From NCBI GenBank assembly GCA_944382805.1, contig CALWNS010000220.1:1-6770 (forward strand): a stretch of DNA of 6,770 nt, read 5' to 3'. The notes under the pieces are model-generated. The model searched no databases and was not told the DNA's origin. It saw only the letters and a list, made by a program, of their open reading frames with translations. The DNA is from an uncultured Gemmiger sp. GTDB taxonomy: Bacteria > Bacillota > Clostridia > Oscillospirales > Ruminococcaceae. Below, piece by piece: positions 1-5,795 of this stretch; position 1 is the stretch's first letter; every line of letters starts with the position of its first letter. A program made the position numbers and the translations under genes.

Positions 1-58
1 GAGGGCGGCATACGAGGTCGTTGGGTGGCTGGAGTTCAGACGTGTGCTCTTCCGAGCT
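1..58 (+). other. Illumina P7 / Read-2 index adapter (contamination)
   Basis: These bases are sequencing-library adapter, not genome. Positions 1-18 match the end of the P7 flow-cell oligo (core GGCATACGAG), positions 19-24 (cgttgg) sit where a six-base sample index belongs, and positions 25-58 match the Read-2 primer site (core GGAGTTCAGACGTGTGCTCT). By eye 47 of 52 non-index bases agree. Four of the five mismatches put G where the adapter has A, and the fifth is G for T at position 56. The order P7-index-Read 2 is exactly that of an indexed library molecule, so chance similarity is very unlikely. Genuine sequence should begin at about position 59. Confidence 0.95.
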
Positions 59-1285
59 GGCGGCCGTTTCGGCCGGGGCGCGGTAGGCCCCGCCCCCGGC
101 GGCAAAGGCGGCCTGTTCGAGCTTTCGCTGGAACGCGATGGGCGCGGCCGGGTCCTCGTTAAAATCGCGGCCGTCCACGCTGACGACCACGGCGGCGTTG
201 GCGTTGGGGCCGCTGCGCGCGTGCAGGCTCATGCCGTTGGTCACCACGCCGCCCGGCTCGCTGGCGGCGGCGCAGACGGCGCCGCCCGGGCACATACAGA
301 AGGTATAAACGCAGCGCCCGCCCCCCACGTGCTGGCTGAGCTGGTATTCGCCGCGCGGCAGCGCCGGGTGGCCGGCCGCCGCGTGGTACAGGCTTTTTTC
401 GATGTCCTGCTGCCGGTGCTCGGCGCGGAACCCGACCGAGAACGGCTTGCAGGCAAGCGGCAGCCCCTGGCGGGAAAGCATGGCAAAGGTATCCCGCGCG
501 CTGTGGCCGACCGCCAGGATCAGGCTTTCGCAGGCCAGGGGGCCGGCGGTGGTCTCGGCGCCCGCCAGGCGGCCGCCGCGCACCGTCAGGCCGGTAAGGG
601 CGGTGTTGAACAGCACCGTGCCGCCCAGGGCTTCGATCTCGCGGCGGATGCTGCGGATGACCCCGCGCAAAAGGTCGGTGCCGATGTGCGGTTTCTGCCG
701 CCAGGCGATGTCCGCCGGCGCGCCGTGGCGCAAAAGCGCCCCGGTGACAAAGGCGCACAGGGCGTCGCCGCTGCGGGTGGTGAGTTTGCCGTCCGAAAAG
801 GTGCCCGCGCCGCCTTCGCCAAACTGGATGTTGGCGTTTTCGTCCAAGACGCCGGTCTGTTCGAACCGTTTGACGGCGGCGACGCGCTGTTCCAGCGCGG
901 GGCCGCGTTCCAGCACCAGCGGGCGGTAGCCCTGGCGGGCCAGCAGCAGCGCCGCAAACAGCCCCGCCGGGCCAAGGCCCACCACCACGGGGCGGTGGGG
1001 CAGCGGCGTTTGCCCCTGCGGGAAGGAAAATTCCGGCCGGCGGGTGAAACAGACGCAGGGCGAGGCCCCGGCCAAAGCCGATTCCTCACCCTCGTCGTTG
1101 AGCGTGATGGCGACGGTGTACACCAGCACGGGGGCGCCGTGCCGCGCGTCCACCGAAAGGCGGGCCACGCCGCCCCCGACCGTGCGGGAGGGCGGCAGGC
1201 CCAGCAGCTTGCGGGCCCGGCGCTGTGCTTCGGCCCCCGGGTCGGGGCAGGACAGCGGCAGGCGGATGTTGCGGACCAAAAGCAT
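59..1285 (-). CDS. FAD-dependent oxidoreductase, COG2509 type (3' end truncated)
   Basis: The frame reads without a stop from ATG at 1285 to the adapter junction, giving 409 residues. The protein belongs to the family usually annotated as NAD(P)/FAD-dependent oxidoreductase or 'NAD(FAD)-utilizing dehydrogenase'; its substrate is unknown. An N-terminal segment of about 95 residues precedes a dinucleotide-binding motif, GLGPAG at residues 103-108, with the acidic residue E126 at the end of the second strand of the fold (VLERG). The conserved stretch NIQFGEGGAGTFSDGKL covers residues 152-168 and a cysteine-bearing FCMCPGG lies at 329-335. Relatives are roughly 500 or more residues by my recollection, so about 100 C-terminal residues are missing because of the adapter junction, not through mutation. 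A Shine-Dalgarno AAGGAA at 1296-1301 lies 10 bases before the start. The gene follows cdaR by 25 bases and is probably co-transcribed with it. The family assignment is good; the physiological role is unknown. Confidence 0.85.
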
Positions 1286-1310
1286 AGGCGGGTGTTTCCT
1301 TACTTTGCGA

Positions 1311-2624
1311 TCACTGGGCGGTGATCTGACACTGGACGTTATAGCTGCCCACCGCAAAGATGCGGCCGGACGCGGGGATCTGGATGGAGACGGGCAGCGT
1401 CTGCTGGCCGGCGGTGACCGAAACGCTCTGGCAGTCGACCTGCGCCACCACGCTTTCGGGCGAAAGCTCCGCGATCTCGTCCGCCGGGCCGTACAGCACG
1501 ACCCCGCTGATCCGGTCGGTCAGCACCTCGATGTCGATATCGCTCGGGATGTTGATGACCCGGATGGTGGAGACGTTCAGGGTGGTGGTGGCCATCTGGG
1601 AGGTATCGAAGGTCAGCGTGACGGTGTTCACGCCGTCCAGCGAGACGACCCCGTCCGGCAGTTCGATGCGCAGCTGGTAATCGCGGTCAAAGGCAAAGCT
1701 CCGGCCCAGGTCCAGGCTGGCCACACTCAGCTCGGTCAGGGAGCCGATCACCCGTTCGGGGCCGGCCACGCGCAGCGTTTCGCGGTCGAGGGTATAGGGC
1801 AGGCTGGAGGTATCGAAGCCCTCCGGCAGGCCGATGAAATCAACGGCCAGCGGCAGTTCGCGCACCTGCAGCACCGTCAGCGCGACTTCGGCCGTGTCCG
1901 TTTCCAGCGTGGTGTACTCCGGCTCGATGGCGTTGCCGTTTTCGTCGCGCAGTTCCAGCGGGGCGTCCACCGTGACGGAATCGGACAGGTTCTGCTGGGC
2001 GGGCACCACCGCGGCGATGGAGGCGATGCGCTCCAGCTCGGAGGTGGGGCCGGTGACGGTGACTTCGGCCGGGACCGAAGCGCTGCGGTTCAAACTGAAG
2101 CCCGCGGCGATCTCGACCCCGGAGGTATCGGCCGTGACGGGGATGACCTTTTCGCTGACTTCGTCAAACACGACCCGGATGCTGGCGGGCGTTTCGACCG
2201 TCAGGTCGATGTTGAACCGGTCGTAGTCCGAAGAGACAAAGCGGGCCGCCAGGTCCAGGGTCACTTCGCCCGCGCCGCGCACACCGGAATAACGCGGGTA
2301 GACCATGATATCGGACCCGGTGATGTTGCCGATGACGCTGGTGCTGCCCTCCATGCGGACCTGGATGTTGCCGATGTCCGGCGTTTCGACCAGATCCAGC
2401 CCCAGGCTGGAATAGGTGCTGGCCTGGTAGGTATAGGTGACCGAGCTGACCGAGACGGTCTTGGTGCCCTCCTGGTCAAAGTACATGGTGACCACGAACC
2501 AGGTCAGGATGGCGCAGAACACCGAGATGGCCCCCCATACGAGCGGGTTGTCCCACAGGGTGCGGCGGGCGGTTTCCGGCGCGGCGGCCGGGTCAGCCTT
2601 TTTGTTCAGCTTGTTCAGCGGCAT
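1311..2624 (-). CDS. cdaR: CdaR, YbbR-domain regulator of the diadenylate cyclase
   Basis: This 437-residue protein is anchored in the membrane and mostly extracytoplasmic. In Bacillus and Listeria relatives it associates with CdaA and modulates c-di-AMP synthesis. After a short charged N-terminus, a single hydrophobic helix spans about residues 28-48. The remainder is built from four beta-rich YbbR repeats of 90-99 residues. Their repeat signature is a V-x-V-x-GP-like turn, seen as MEGS at 91-94, TGP at 191-193, AGP at 287-289 and YGP at 378-380, each followed by a leucine/isoleucine-rich stretch and a short strand. The start is ATG at 2624, preceded at 10 bases by AGGAGGT. An in-frame GTG at 2636 overlaps that Shine-Dalgarno and is unlikely to be used. 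The first 32 bases overlap the end of cdaA, which suggests coupled translation. The YbbR assignment is firm; the regulatory role is taken from relatives. Confidence 0.92.
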   Translation of the reverse strand: MPLNKLNKKADPAAAPETARRTLWDNPLVWGAISVFCAILTWFVVTMYFDQEGTKTVSVSSVTYTYQASTYSSLGLDLVETPDIGNIQVRMEGSTSVIGNITGSDIMVYPRYSGVRGAGEVTLDLAARFVSSDYDRFNIDLTVETPASIRVVFDEVSEKVIPVTADTSGVEIAAGFSLNRSASVPAEVTVTGPTSELERIASIAAVVPAQQNLSDSVTVDAPLELRDENGNAIEPEYTTLETDTAEVALTVLQVRELPLAVDFIGLPEGFDTSSLPYTLDRETLRVAGPERVIGSLTELSVASLDLGRSFAFDRDYQLRIELPDGVVSLDGVNTVTLTFDTSQMATTTLNVSTIRVINIPSDIDIEVLTDRISGVVLYGPADEIAELSPESVVAQVDCQSVSVTAGQQTLPVSIQIPASGRIFAVGSYNVQCQITAQ

Positions 2625-3507
2625 GGTCCTGCGCACCTCCTTTCTTTATAAGAAGGCGTGCCCAGGGGACTTCCTTCTTTTTCTGCGCTTCGTCCTGCGG
2701 GGGGATGATCTCCTCCTGCAAAAGGTTGAACAGGTTCTGGCGGTCGAGCCGGCGGATCAGCACGCCGTTTTTGGCCAGCGAGATGATGCCGGTCTCCTCG
2801 CTGACGACGACCACGATGGCGTCGGAGTTTTCGCTCATGCCCAGGCCCGCGCGGTGGCGGGTGCCCATGTCCTTGCCCATTTCCAGGTTGTTGGACAGCG
2901 GCAGCACGCAGCCGGCCGAGACGATGCGCCCGTCGCGGATGATGACGGCACCGTCATGCAGCGGGGTGCCCTCGTAAAAGATGGTGCCCAGCATTTCCGG
3001 GATGACGTTGGCCGAAAGCGGCGTGCCGGTTCGGATGATCTCGTCCAGGTTGCTGTTGCGCTCCAGCACGATCAGCGCGCCGGTGCGCGTGTCGGACAGT
3101 TTTTCGGCCGCGTCGCAGATGGCGACCACCGCGTTCTGCCACACGCCGCGCAGCGAAGGGTCGCTGCGGCGCCAGTTGAACAGCCCCGCCCAGTTGGTGT
3201 TCTGGCCCAGGCGTTCCAGCGCGCGGCGCAGTTCCGGCTGGAACAGCACCACGGCGGCGGTAAAGCCGATCTGCAAAAAGTTGTTGAGCACCCAGCGCAC
3301 GGTGCGCAGCTCGAACAGGTAGGCCAGCATAAAGCTGACGATGAGCAGCACCACGCCGCGCACGAGCTGGCCGGCGCGGGAACGGCGCGCAAACTGGAAG
3401 ATCTCGTAAAAGACGAACGAGATCACCAGAATATCGATCAGGTCCCGCAGCTGGAACGTGCGCAGGTTGCTGAGGACGTTGTTGAAAAATTCGTTGGCGG
3501 CGAACAT
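2593..3507 (-). CDS. cdaA: CdaA, membrane diadenylate cyclase (c-di-AMP synthase)
   Basis: CdaA condenses two ATP into the second messenger c-di-AMP, which in Firmicutes controls potassium and osmolyte transport and cell-wall homeostasis. The 304-residue protein has three hydrophobic helices (about 23-40, 46-65 and 77-90), then a cytoplasmic DAC domain from about residue 110 to 265. Both diagnostic active-site motifs are intact: DGA at 185-187 within TPLHDGAVI, and RHR at 217-219 within GTRHRAGLGMSE. The enzyme is therefore predicted active. A charged tail of about 35 residues (from 270, with a KKK run and an alanine/glutamine-rich end) makes it somewhat longer than Bacillus homologues of about 270 residues. 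The start is ATG at 3507 with AAGGAGGT (3518-3525) 10 bases upstream. It follows ispDF by 46 bases with no terminator between, and its 3' end carries the cdaR ribosome-binding site. The identification is very secure. Confidence 0.97.
   Translation of the reverse strand: MFAANEFFNNVLSNLRTFQLRDLIDILVISFVFYEIFQFARRSRAGQLVRGVVLLIVSFMLAYLFELRTVRWVLNNFLQIGFTAAVVLFQPELRRALERLGQNTNWAGLFNWRRSDPSLRGVWQNAVVAICDAAEKLSDTRTGALIVLERNSNLDEIIRTGTPLSANVIPEMLGTIFYEGTPLHDGAVIIRDGRIVSAGCVLPLSNNLEMGKDMGTRHRAGLGMSENSDAIVVVVSEETGIISLAKNGVLIRRLDRQNLFNLLQEEIIPPQDEAQKKKEVPWARLLIKKGGAQDHAAEQAEQKG
2635..2641 (-). promoter_or_regulatory. cdaR ribosome-binding site inside cdaA
   Basis: AGGAGGT on the minus strand is a near-perfect Shine-Dalgarno located within the last codons of cdaA and 10 bases before ATG 2624. 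It fixes the cdaR start, because the longer GTG start at 2636 would overlap it. Its position inside the upstream gene suggests that ribosomes finishing cdaA help load cdaR. Confidence 0.85.
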
Positions 3508-3553
3508 GGCGGGCGGTACCTCCTTAACGAATAAGATCGCAGCCCGGCGCGGT

Positions 3554-4681
3554 TTACGCTTCGATCAGGGCCACGGCGTGCGCGGCGATGCCCTCGCCCG
3601 AACCGGTAAAGCCAAGGTGTTCTTCGGTGGTGGCCTTTACGCTCACCTTGCCCACGTCCATGCCCAGCGCGGCGGCGATGTTCTGCCGCATGACCGGGAT
3701 GTGGGGCGCCAGCTTGGGCGCCTGGCAGAGCACGGTGGCGTCGATGTTGACGGGGCGGTACCCCGCCTGCGCCAGCAGCTTGCCCACCGCGGCCAGCAGC
3801 TTGCGCGAATCGGCGCCGCGGTAGCGCGGGTCGGTGTCGGGGAAATGCTGGCCGATGTCGCCCAGCGCCGCCGCGCCCAGCAGCGCGTCGGCCACGGCGT
3901 GCAGCAGCACGTCGGCGTCCGAATGACCCAGCAGGCCCTTTTCGTAGGGTATCTCCACCCCGCCCAGGATCAGGCGGCGGCCCGCCGTCAACCGGTGTAC
4001 GTCATATCCATGCCCGATGCGCATGGTCCTCTCCCCTTTCAAATCCTCTGCTGTGGTGATCTTCAGGTTGGCATATTCGCCCGCGGTCAGCTCGACCGGC
4101 AGGCCGGCCAGCTCAAACAGGCTGCAATCGTCGGTGACAAGGCGCGCGGGCTCGCCCTGCACGGCCTTTAGCGCCTGCAGGTACAAACTGCGGCGGAAGC
4201 ACTGCGGCGTCTGCACGGCGAACAAGTGCGCGCGGTCGGGCGTGGATACCACGCGGCGCGCATCGTCGGCCAGCTTGACCGTATCCTTGACCGGCACGGC
4301 CGGGGCCGCGGCCCCGCAGCGCTCGGCCGCCTGCAGCGCCGCCGTGATGACGGCCGGGCTGACAAAGGGGCGGGCCGCGTCGTGGATGGCCACCAGCTCG
4401 CCCGCAGCCGCCGCCAGCCCGGCGCGCACGCTGTCGGCGCGGGTGGCCCCGCCCGGCACGACCGCGCAGGGCTTTGCGCAGCGGGCCGCCAGCGCCCGGC
4501 AGGTATCCAGGTTGGCCCCCGCCACCAGCACAAGCTGGGTGACGCGCGGATGGTCCGCGAACGCCTGCAGGCTGGCCTCCAGAACGGTCCGGCCGCCGGG
4601 CAGACGGTAGCTGAGCTTATCGAACCCCATGCGCCGCGACGCGCCCGCCGCGACCAGGATGGCTGTGACTGTGGCTGCCAT
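3554..4681 (-). CDS. ispDF: IspDF, bifunctional MEP-pathway enzyme (cytidylyltransferase + cyclase)
   Basis: This 375-residue fusion carries two enzymes of the non-mevalonate isoprenoid pathway. Residues 1 to about 217 are IspD (2-C-methyl-D-erythritol 4-phosphate cytidylyltransferase), with AAGASRRMGFDK at 11-22, PGGATRADSV at 76-85, HDAARPF at 100-106, VKDTVK at 131-136 and QTPQ at 157-160. Residues from about 220 to 375 are IspF (MECDP synthase), with RIGHGYDVHRL at 221-231, GHSDADVLLHA at 252-262, FPDTDP at 280-285 and TTEEHLGFTG at 351-360. The expected IspF metal ligands D227, H229 and H261 are all present. Both halves look complete and active. The open frame extends upstream to 4846, but the promoter at 4745-4750 lies inside that extension, so ATG 4681 is chosen. 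It has a G-rich GGGGGGAG just upstream, with unusually tight spacing. The gene leads the cda cluster. IspD-IspF fusions are known in several bacterial groups. Confidence 0.95.
   Translation of the reverse strand: MAATVTAILVAAGASRRMGFDKLSYRLPGGRTVLEASLQAFADHPRVTQLVLVAGANLDTCRALAARCAKPCAVVPGGATRADSVRAGLAAAAGELVAIHDAARPFVSPAVITAALQAAERCGAAAPAVPVKDTVKLADDARRVVSTPDRAHLFAVQTPQCFRRSLYLQALKAVQGEPARLVTDDCSLFELAGLPVELTAGEYANLKITTAEDLKGERTMRIGHGYDVHRLTAGRRLILGGVEIPYEKGLLGHSDADVLLHAVADALLGAAALGDIGQHFPDTDPRYRGADSRKLLAAVGKLLAQAGYRPVNIDATVLCQAPKLAPHIPVMRQNIAAALGMDVGKVSVKATTEEHLGFTGSGEGIAAHAVALIEA
4022..4039 (-). promoter_or_regulatory. Internal ribosome-binding site and ATG at the IspD/IspF junction
   Basis: Inside ispDF the minus strand reads AAAGGGGAG (4031-4039), six bases, then ATG at 4024-4022. 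The ATG encodes the methionine directly before the IspF signature RIGHGYDVHR. This is where the start of a free-standing ispF would lie, so the site may be a relic of separate genes or may still produce some free IspF. It is in frame with IspD; no stop separates them. Use of the site is inference. Confidence 0.5.
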
Positions 4682-4744
4682 AGGCTCCCCCCGCTTTGCG
4701 CAGCGTGCGCCGCGGCACACTACCCCAAAATTTGTCATGTACTT

Positions 4745-4773
4745 ATTATACAGGCATCCGGCGGAAAAATCTA
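4745..4773 (-). promoter_or_regulatory. Promoter of the ispDF-cdaA-cdaR cluster
   Basis: A perfect -10 hexamer TATAAT (4745-4750) lies in a short AT-rich island between the spo0A terminator and ispDF. With a 17-base spacer the -35 is TAGATT (4768-4773), which matches only three of six consensus positions. Transcription should start near 4738, leaving a leader of roughly 57 bases before ATG 4681. The leader contains a small GC stem (4705-4710 with 4715-4720, loop CGCG). This promoter makes the longer in-frame starts at 4846 and 4738 improbable. Confidence 0.65.
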
Positions 4774-4806
4774 CCGCCTGGGAGCGTTTTGGCGGCCCTT
4801 TACACG

Positions 4807-4835
4807 AAAAAAACTCCCGTGGGCGGGCACGGGAG
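4807..4835 (-). terminator. Intrinsic terminator of spo0A
   Basis: Eighteen bases after the spo0A stop, the minus strand reads CTCCCGTG, a six-base loop CCCGCC, then CACGGGAG followed at once by seven T. This is a perfect 8-bp GC-rich stem with a U-tract, a classical Rho-independent terminator. It separates spo0A from the ispDF-cda cluster. Confidence 0.95.
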
Positions 4836-4853
4836 CATAAAAACATATGCGGT

Positions 4854-5612
4854 TCAGGCGCGGCGGCGCTTGTCCAGGCGGATCTTGTCCGAGATCATGG
4901 CGATAAACTCCGAGTTGGTGGGTTTGCCGCGCATACTGAGGATGGTGTAGCCAAAATAGCTGTTCAGCGTATCGACGTCGCCGCGGTCCCAGGCGACCTC
5001 GATGGCGTGGCGGATGGCGCGCTCCACGCGGGAGGCCGTGGTGCCGTTGCGCTTGGCGATCTCCGGGTACAGGCGCTTGGTGACAGCGTTGATATATTCG
5101 TGGTCCTCGACCGCCAGCAGGATGGCGTCGCGCAAAAACTGGTAGCCCTTGATATGCGCCGGCACGCCGACCTGGTGCAGGATCTCGGTGACGGTCAGCT
5201 CGTCGCTGTCCAAAGAGGCCGCCCGCGGGCGCACCGGCCCGCCGGCCGCCTTGAGCACGCGGTCGGCCAGCACGTTTTCGTCGAACGGCTTGACGAAAAA
5301 GAAAGAAAAACCGTTGTCCAGCAGTTCCTGTTCGATCTCCTCGTTCTGGAACGCCCCGGTCACAAAGAACGCTGTGCGCGTGCCGCCGGCGTCCTGCGCT
5401 TCGTAGCGCTGCTTGACCGTGATGGCGTCCAGGTCCGGCATAAAGGCGTCGAGCAGCACGGCGCGCGGGTGGATATCCAGCAAAGCGCGCAGCGCCTTGG
5501 CGCCGTTTTTCTCGCAGACGGTCACCTGCACGCCCTTGTTCTCCAGCGCCTGGCGGCACAAGGACGTGATCTGCGCGCCGGTATCGGTCATCAGGAACTT
5601 GATTTTTTCCAT
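4854..5612 (-). CDS. spo0A: Spo0A, master response regulator of sporulation
   Basis: Spo0A is the phosphorylation-activated transcription factor that commits Firmicutes to sporulation. The 252-residue protein has an N-terminal receiver (about 1-122), a short linker and a C-terminal DNA-binding domain (about 138-252). In the receiver the phospho-acceptor D55 (LLDAFMPD), T85 and K108 (FVKPF) are present. Of the usual acidic pair only D10 remains; residue 11 is threonine where Bacillus has D11. The DNA-binding domain is almost canonical: GVPAHIKGY at 149-157, TTASRVERAIRHAIEVAW at 191-208, FGYT at 220-223 and KPTNSEFIAM at 230-239. The linker is shorter than in Bacillus. ATG 5612 is chosen because GGAGGAG lies 9 bases upstream and the product starts MEKIK as in Bacillus; the longer frame to 5732 runs through the promoter. 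It lies downstream of spoIVB, as in many spore formers, and ends at its own terminator. Confidence 0.97.
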   Translation of the reverse strand: MEKIKFLMTDTGAQITSLCRQALENKGVQVTVCEKNGAKALRALLDIHPRAVLLDAFMPDLDAITVKQRYEAQDAGGTRTAFFVTGAFQNEEIEQELLDNGFSFFFVKPFDENVLADRVLKAAGGPVRPRAASLDSDELTVTEILHQVGVPAHIKGYQFLRDAILLAVEDHEYINAVTKRLYPEIAKRNGTTASRVERAIRHAIEVAWDRGDVDTLNSYFGYTILSMRGKPTNSEFIAMISDKIRLDKRRRA

Positions 5613-5621
5613 TGTGATGCT

Positions 5622-5628
5622 CTCCTCC
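5622..5628 (-). promoter_or_regulatory. spo0A ribosome-binding site
   Basis: GGAGGAG on the minus strand sits 9 bases before ATG 5612. It decides this start over the in-frame GTG at 5732, which lies upstream of the promoter and inside a Spo0A-box-like sequence. Confidence 0.88.
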
Positions 5629-5663
5629 AAAACATACTGTGTGCGGCGGGCCGCGGGGATTTT

Positions 5664-5670
5664 CTCGACA
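5664..5670 (-). promoter_or_regulatory. Spo0A-box-like site at the spo0A transcription start
   Basis: The minus strand reads TGTCGAG, six of seven matches to the Spo0A box TGTCGAA. It lies about 7 bases downstream of the preferred -10 hexamer, so it covers the predicted transcription start near 5670. A bound regulator there would be placed to repress. Function is inferred from sequence and position only. Confidence 0.5.
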
Positions 5671-5676
5671 ATGGAA

Positions 5677-5705
5677 ATTTTACCATATTTTACCAATTCT
5701 GGCAA
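5677..5705 (-). promoter_or_regulatory. Sigma-A-type promoter of spo0A
   Basis: The -35 hexamer TTGCCA (5700-5705) and -10 hexamer TAAAAT (5677-5682) each match consensus at five of six positions and are separated by exactly 17 bases. TGG directly before the -10 gives an extended -10 element. The predicted start is near 5670, about 58 bases before the start codon. A second TGGTAAAAT lies 10 bases upstream (TAAAAT at 5687-5692) but has no good -35 at the right distance. Confidence 0.75.
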
Positions 5706-5714
5706 CCTGAAATT

Positions 5715-5731
5715 TTCGTCCGTTTTCGACA
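5715..5731 (-). promoter_or_regulatory. Tandem Spo0A boxes upstream of spo0A
   Basis: On the minus strand a perfect Spo0A box TGTCGAA (5725-5731) is followed, with start-to-start spacing of 10 bases, by GGACGAA (5715-5721, five of seven matches). One helical turn is the spacing at which Spo0A is known to bind adjacent boxes as a dimer. The pair lies about 45-61 bases upstream of the predicted spo0A transcription start, a reasonable place for an activator. Binding has not been shown. Confidence 0.55.
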
Positions 5732-5749
5732 CACTCCGGTCCGGTCTTT

Positions 5750-5794
5750 GCCGCGCCGCGCGCGCCTTCGACCCGTTTCGGGCGCGCGGCGCGC
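5750..5794 (-). terminator. GC-rich hairpin after spoIVB (terminator-like, no U-tract)
   Basis: Immediately after the spoIVB stop, the arms at 5781-5794 and 5750-5766 can pair as a stem of about 13 bp with a two-base bulge, enclosing a 14-base loop (5767-5780). No T-run follows on either strand, so it is not a classical intrinsic terminator. It may stabilise the spoIVB mRNA 3' end, slow polymerase or limit read-through into spo0A. Confidence 0.45.
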
Positions 5795-5795
5795 T

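Noticed and set aside
44..1324. Plus-strand open frame of 426 codons over the left end
   Set aside because: It begins inside the adapter, has low-complexity Ala/Gly/Arg/His/Gln-rich content with no motif, and mirrors the FAD-dependent oxidoreductase on the minus strand.
1044..2651. Plus-strand open frame of 535 codons
   Set aside because: It covers cdaR antisense, lacks recognisable motifs and is rich in Asp/Gly/His/Arg as expected for the complement of GC-rich coding sequence.
2437..3534. Plus-strand open frame of 365 codons
   Set aside because: It is the complement of cdaA, whose DGA and RHR motifs and ribosome-binding site prove the minus strand is coding.
4682..4846. 55-residue N-terminal extension of IspD
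   Set aside because: The extension contains the promoter and much of the spo0A terminator in its DNA, has no homology-like features, and IspD motifs begin right after the methionine at 4681.
5690..5715. Possible sigma-H promoter for spo0A around GAAT
   Set aside because: The GAAT at the potential -10 lacks the expected purine three bases before it, and no AGGA-type -35 lies at a suitable distance.
5613..5732. 40-residue N-terminal extension of Spo0A
   Set aside because: It would be encoded by the promoter and Spo0A-box region. The start at 5612 has a proper ribosome-binding site and gives the canonical MEKIK N-terminus.
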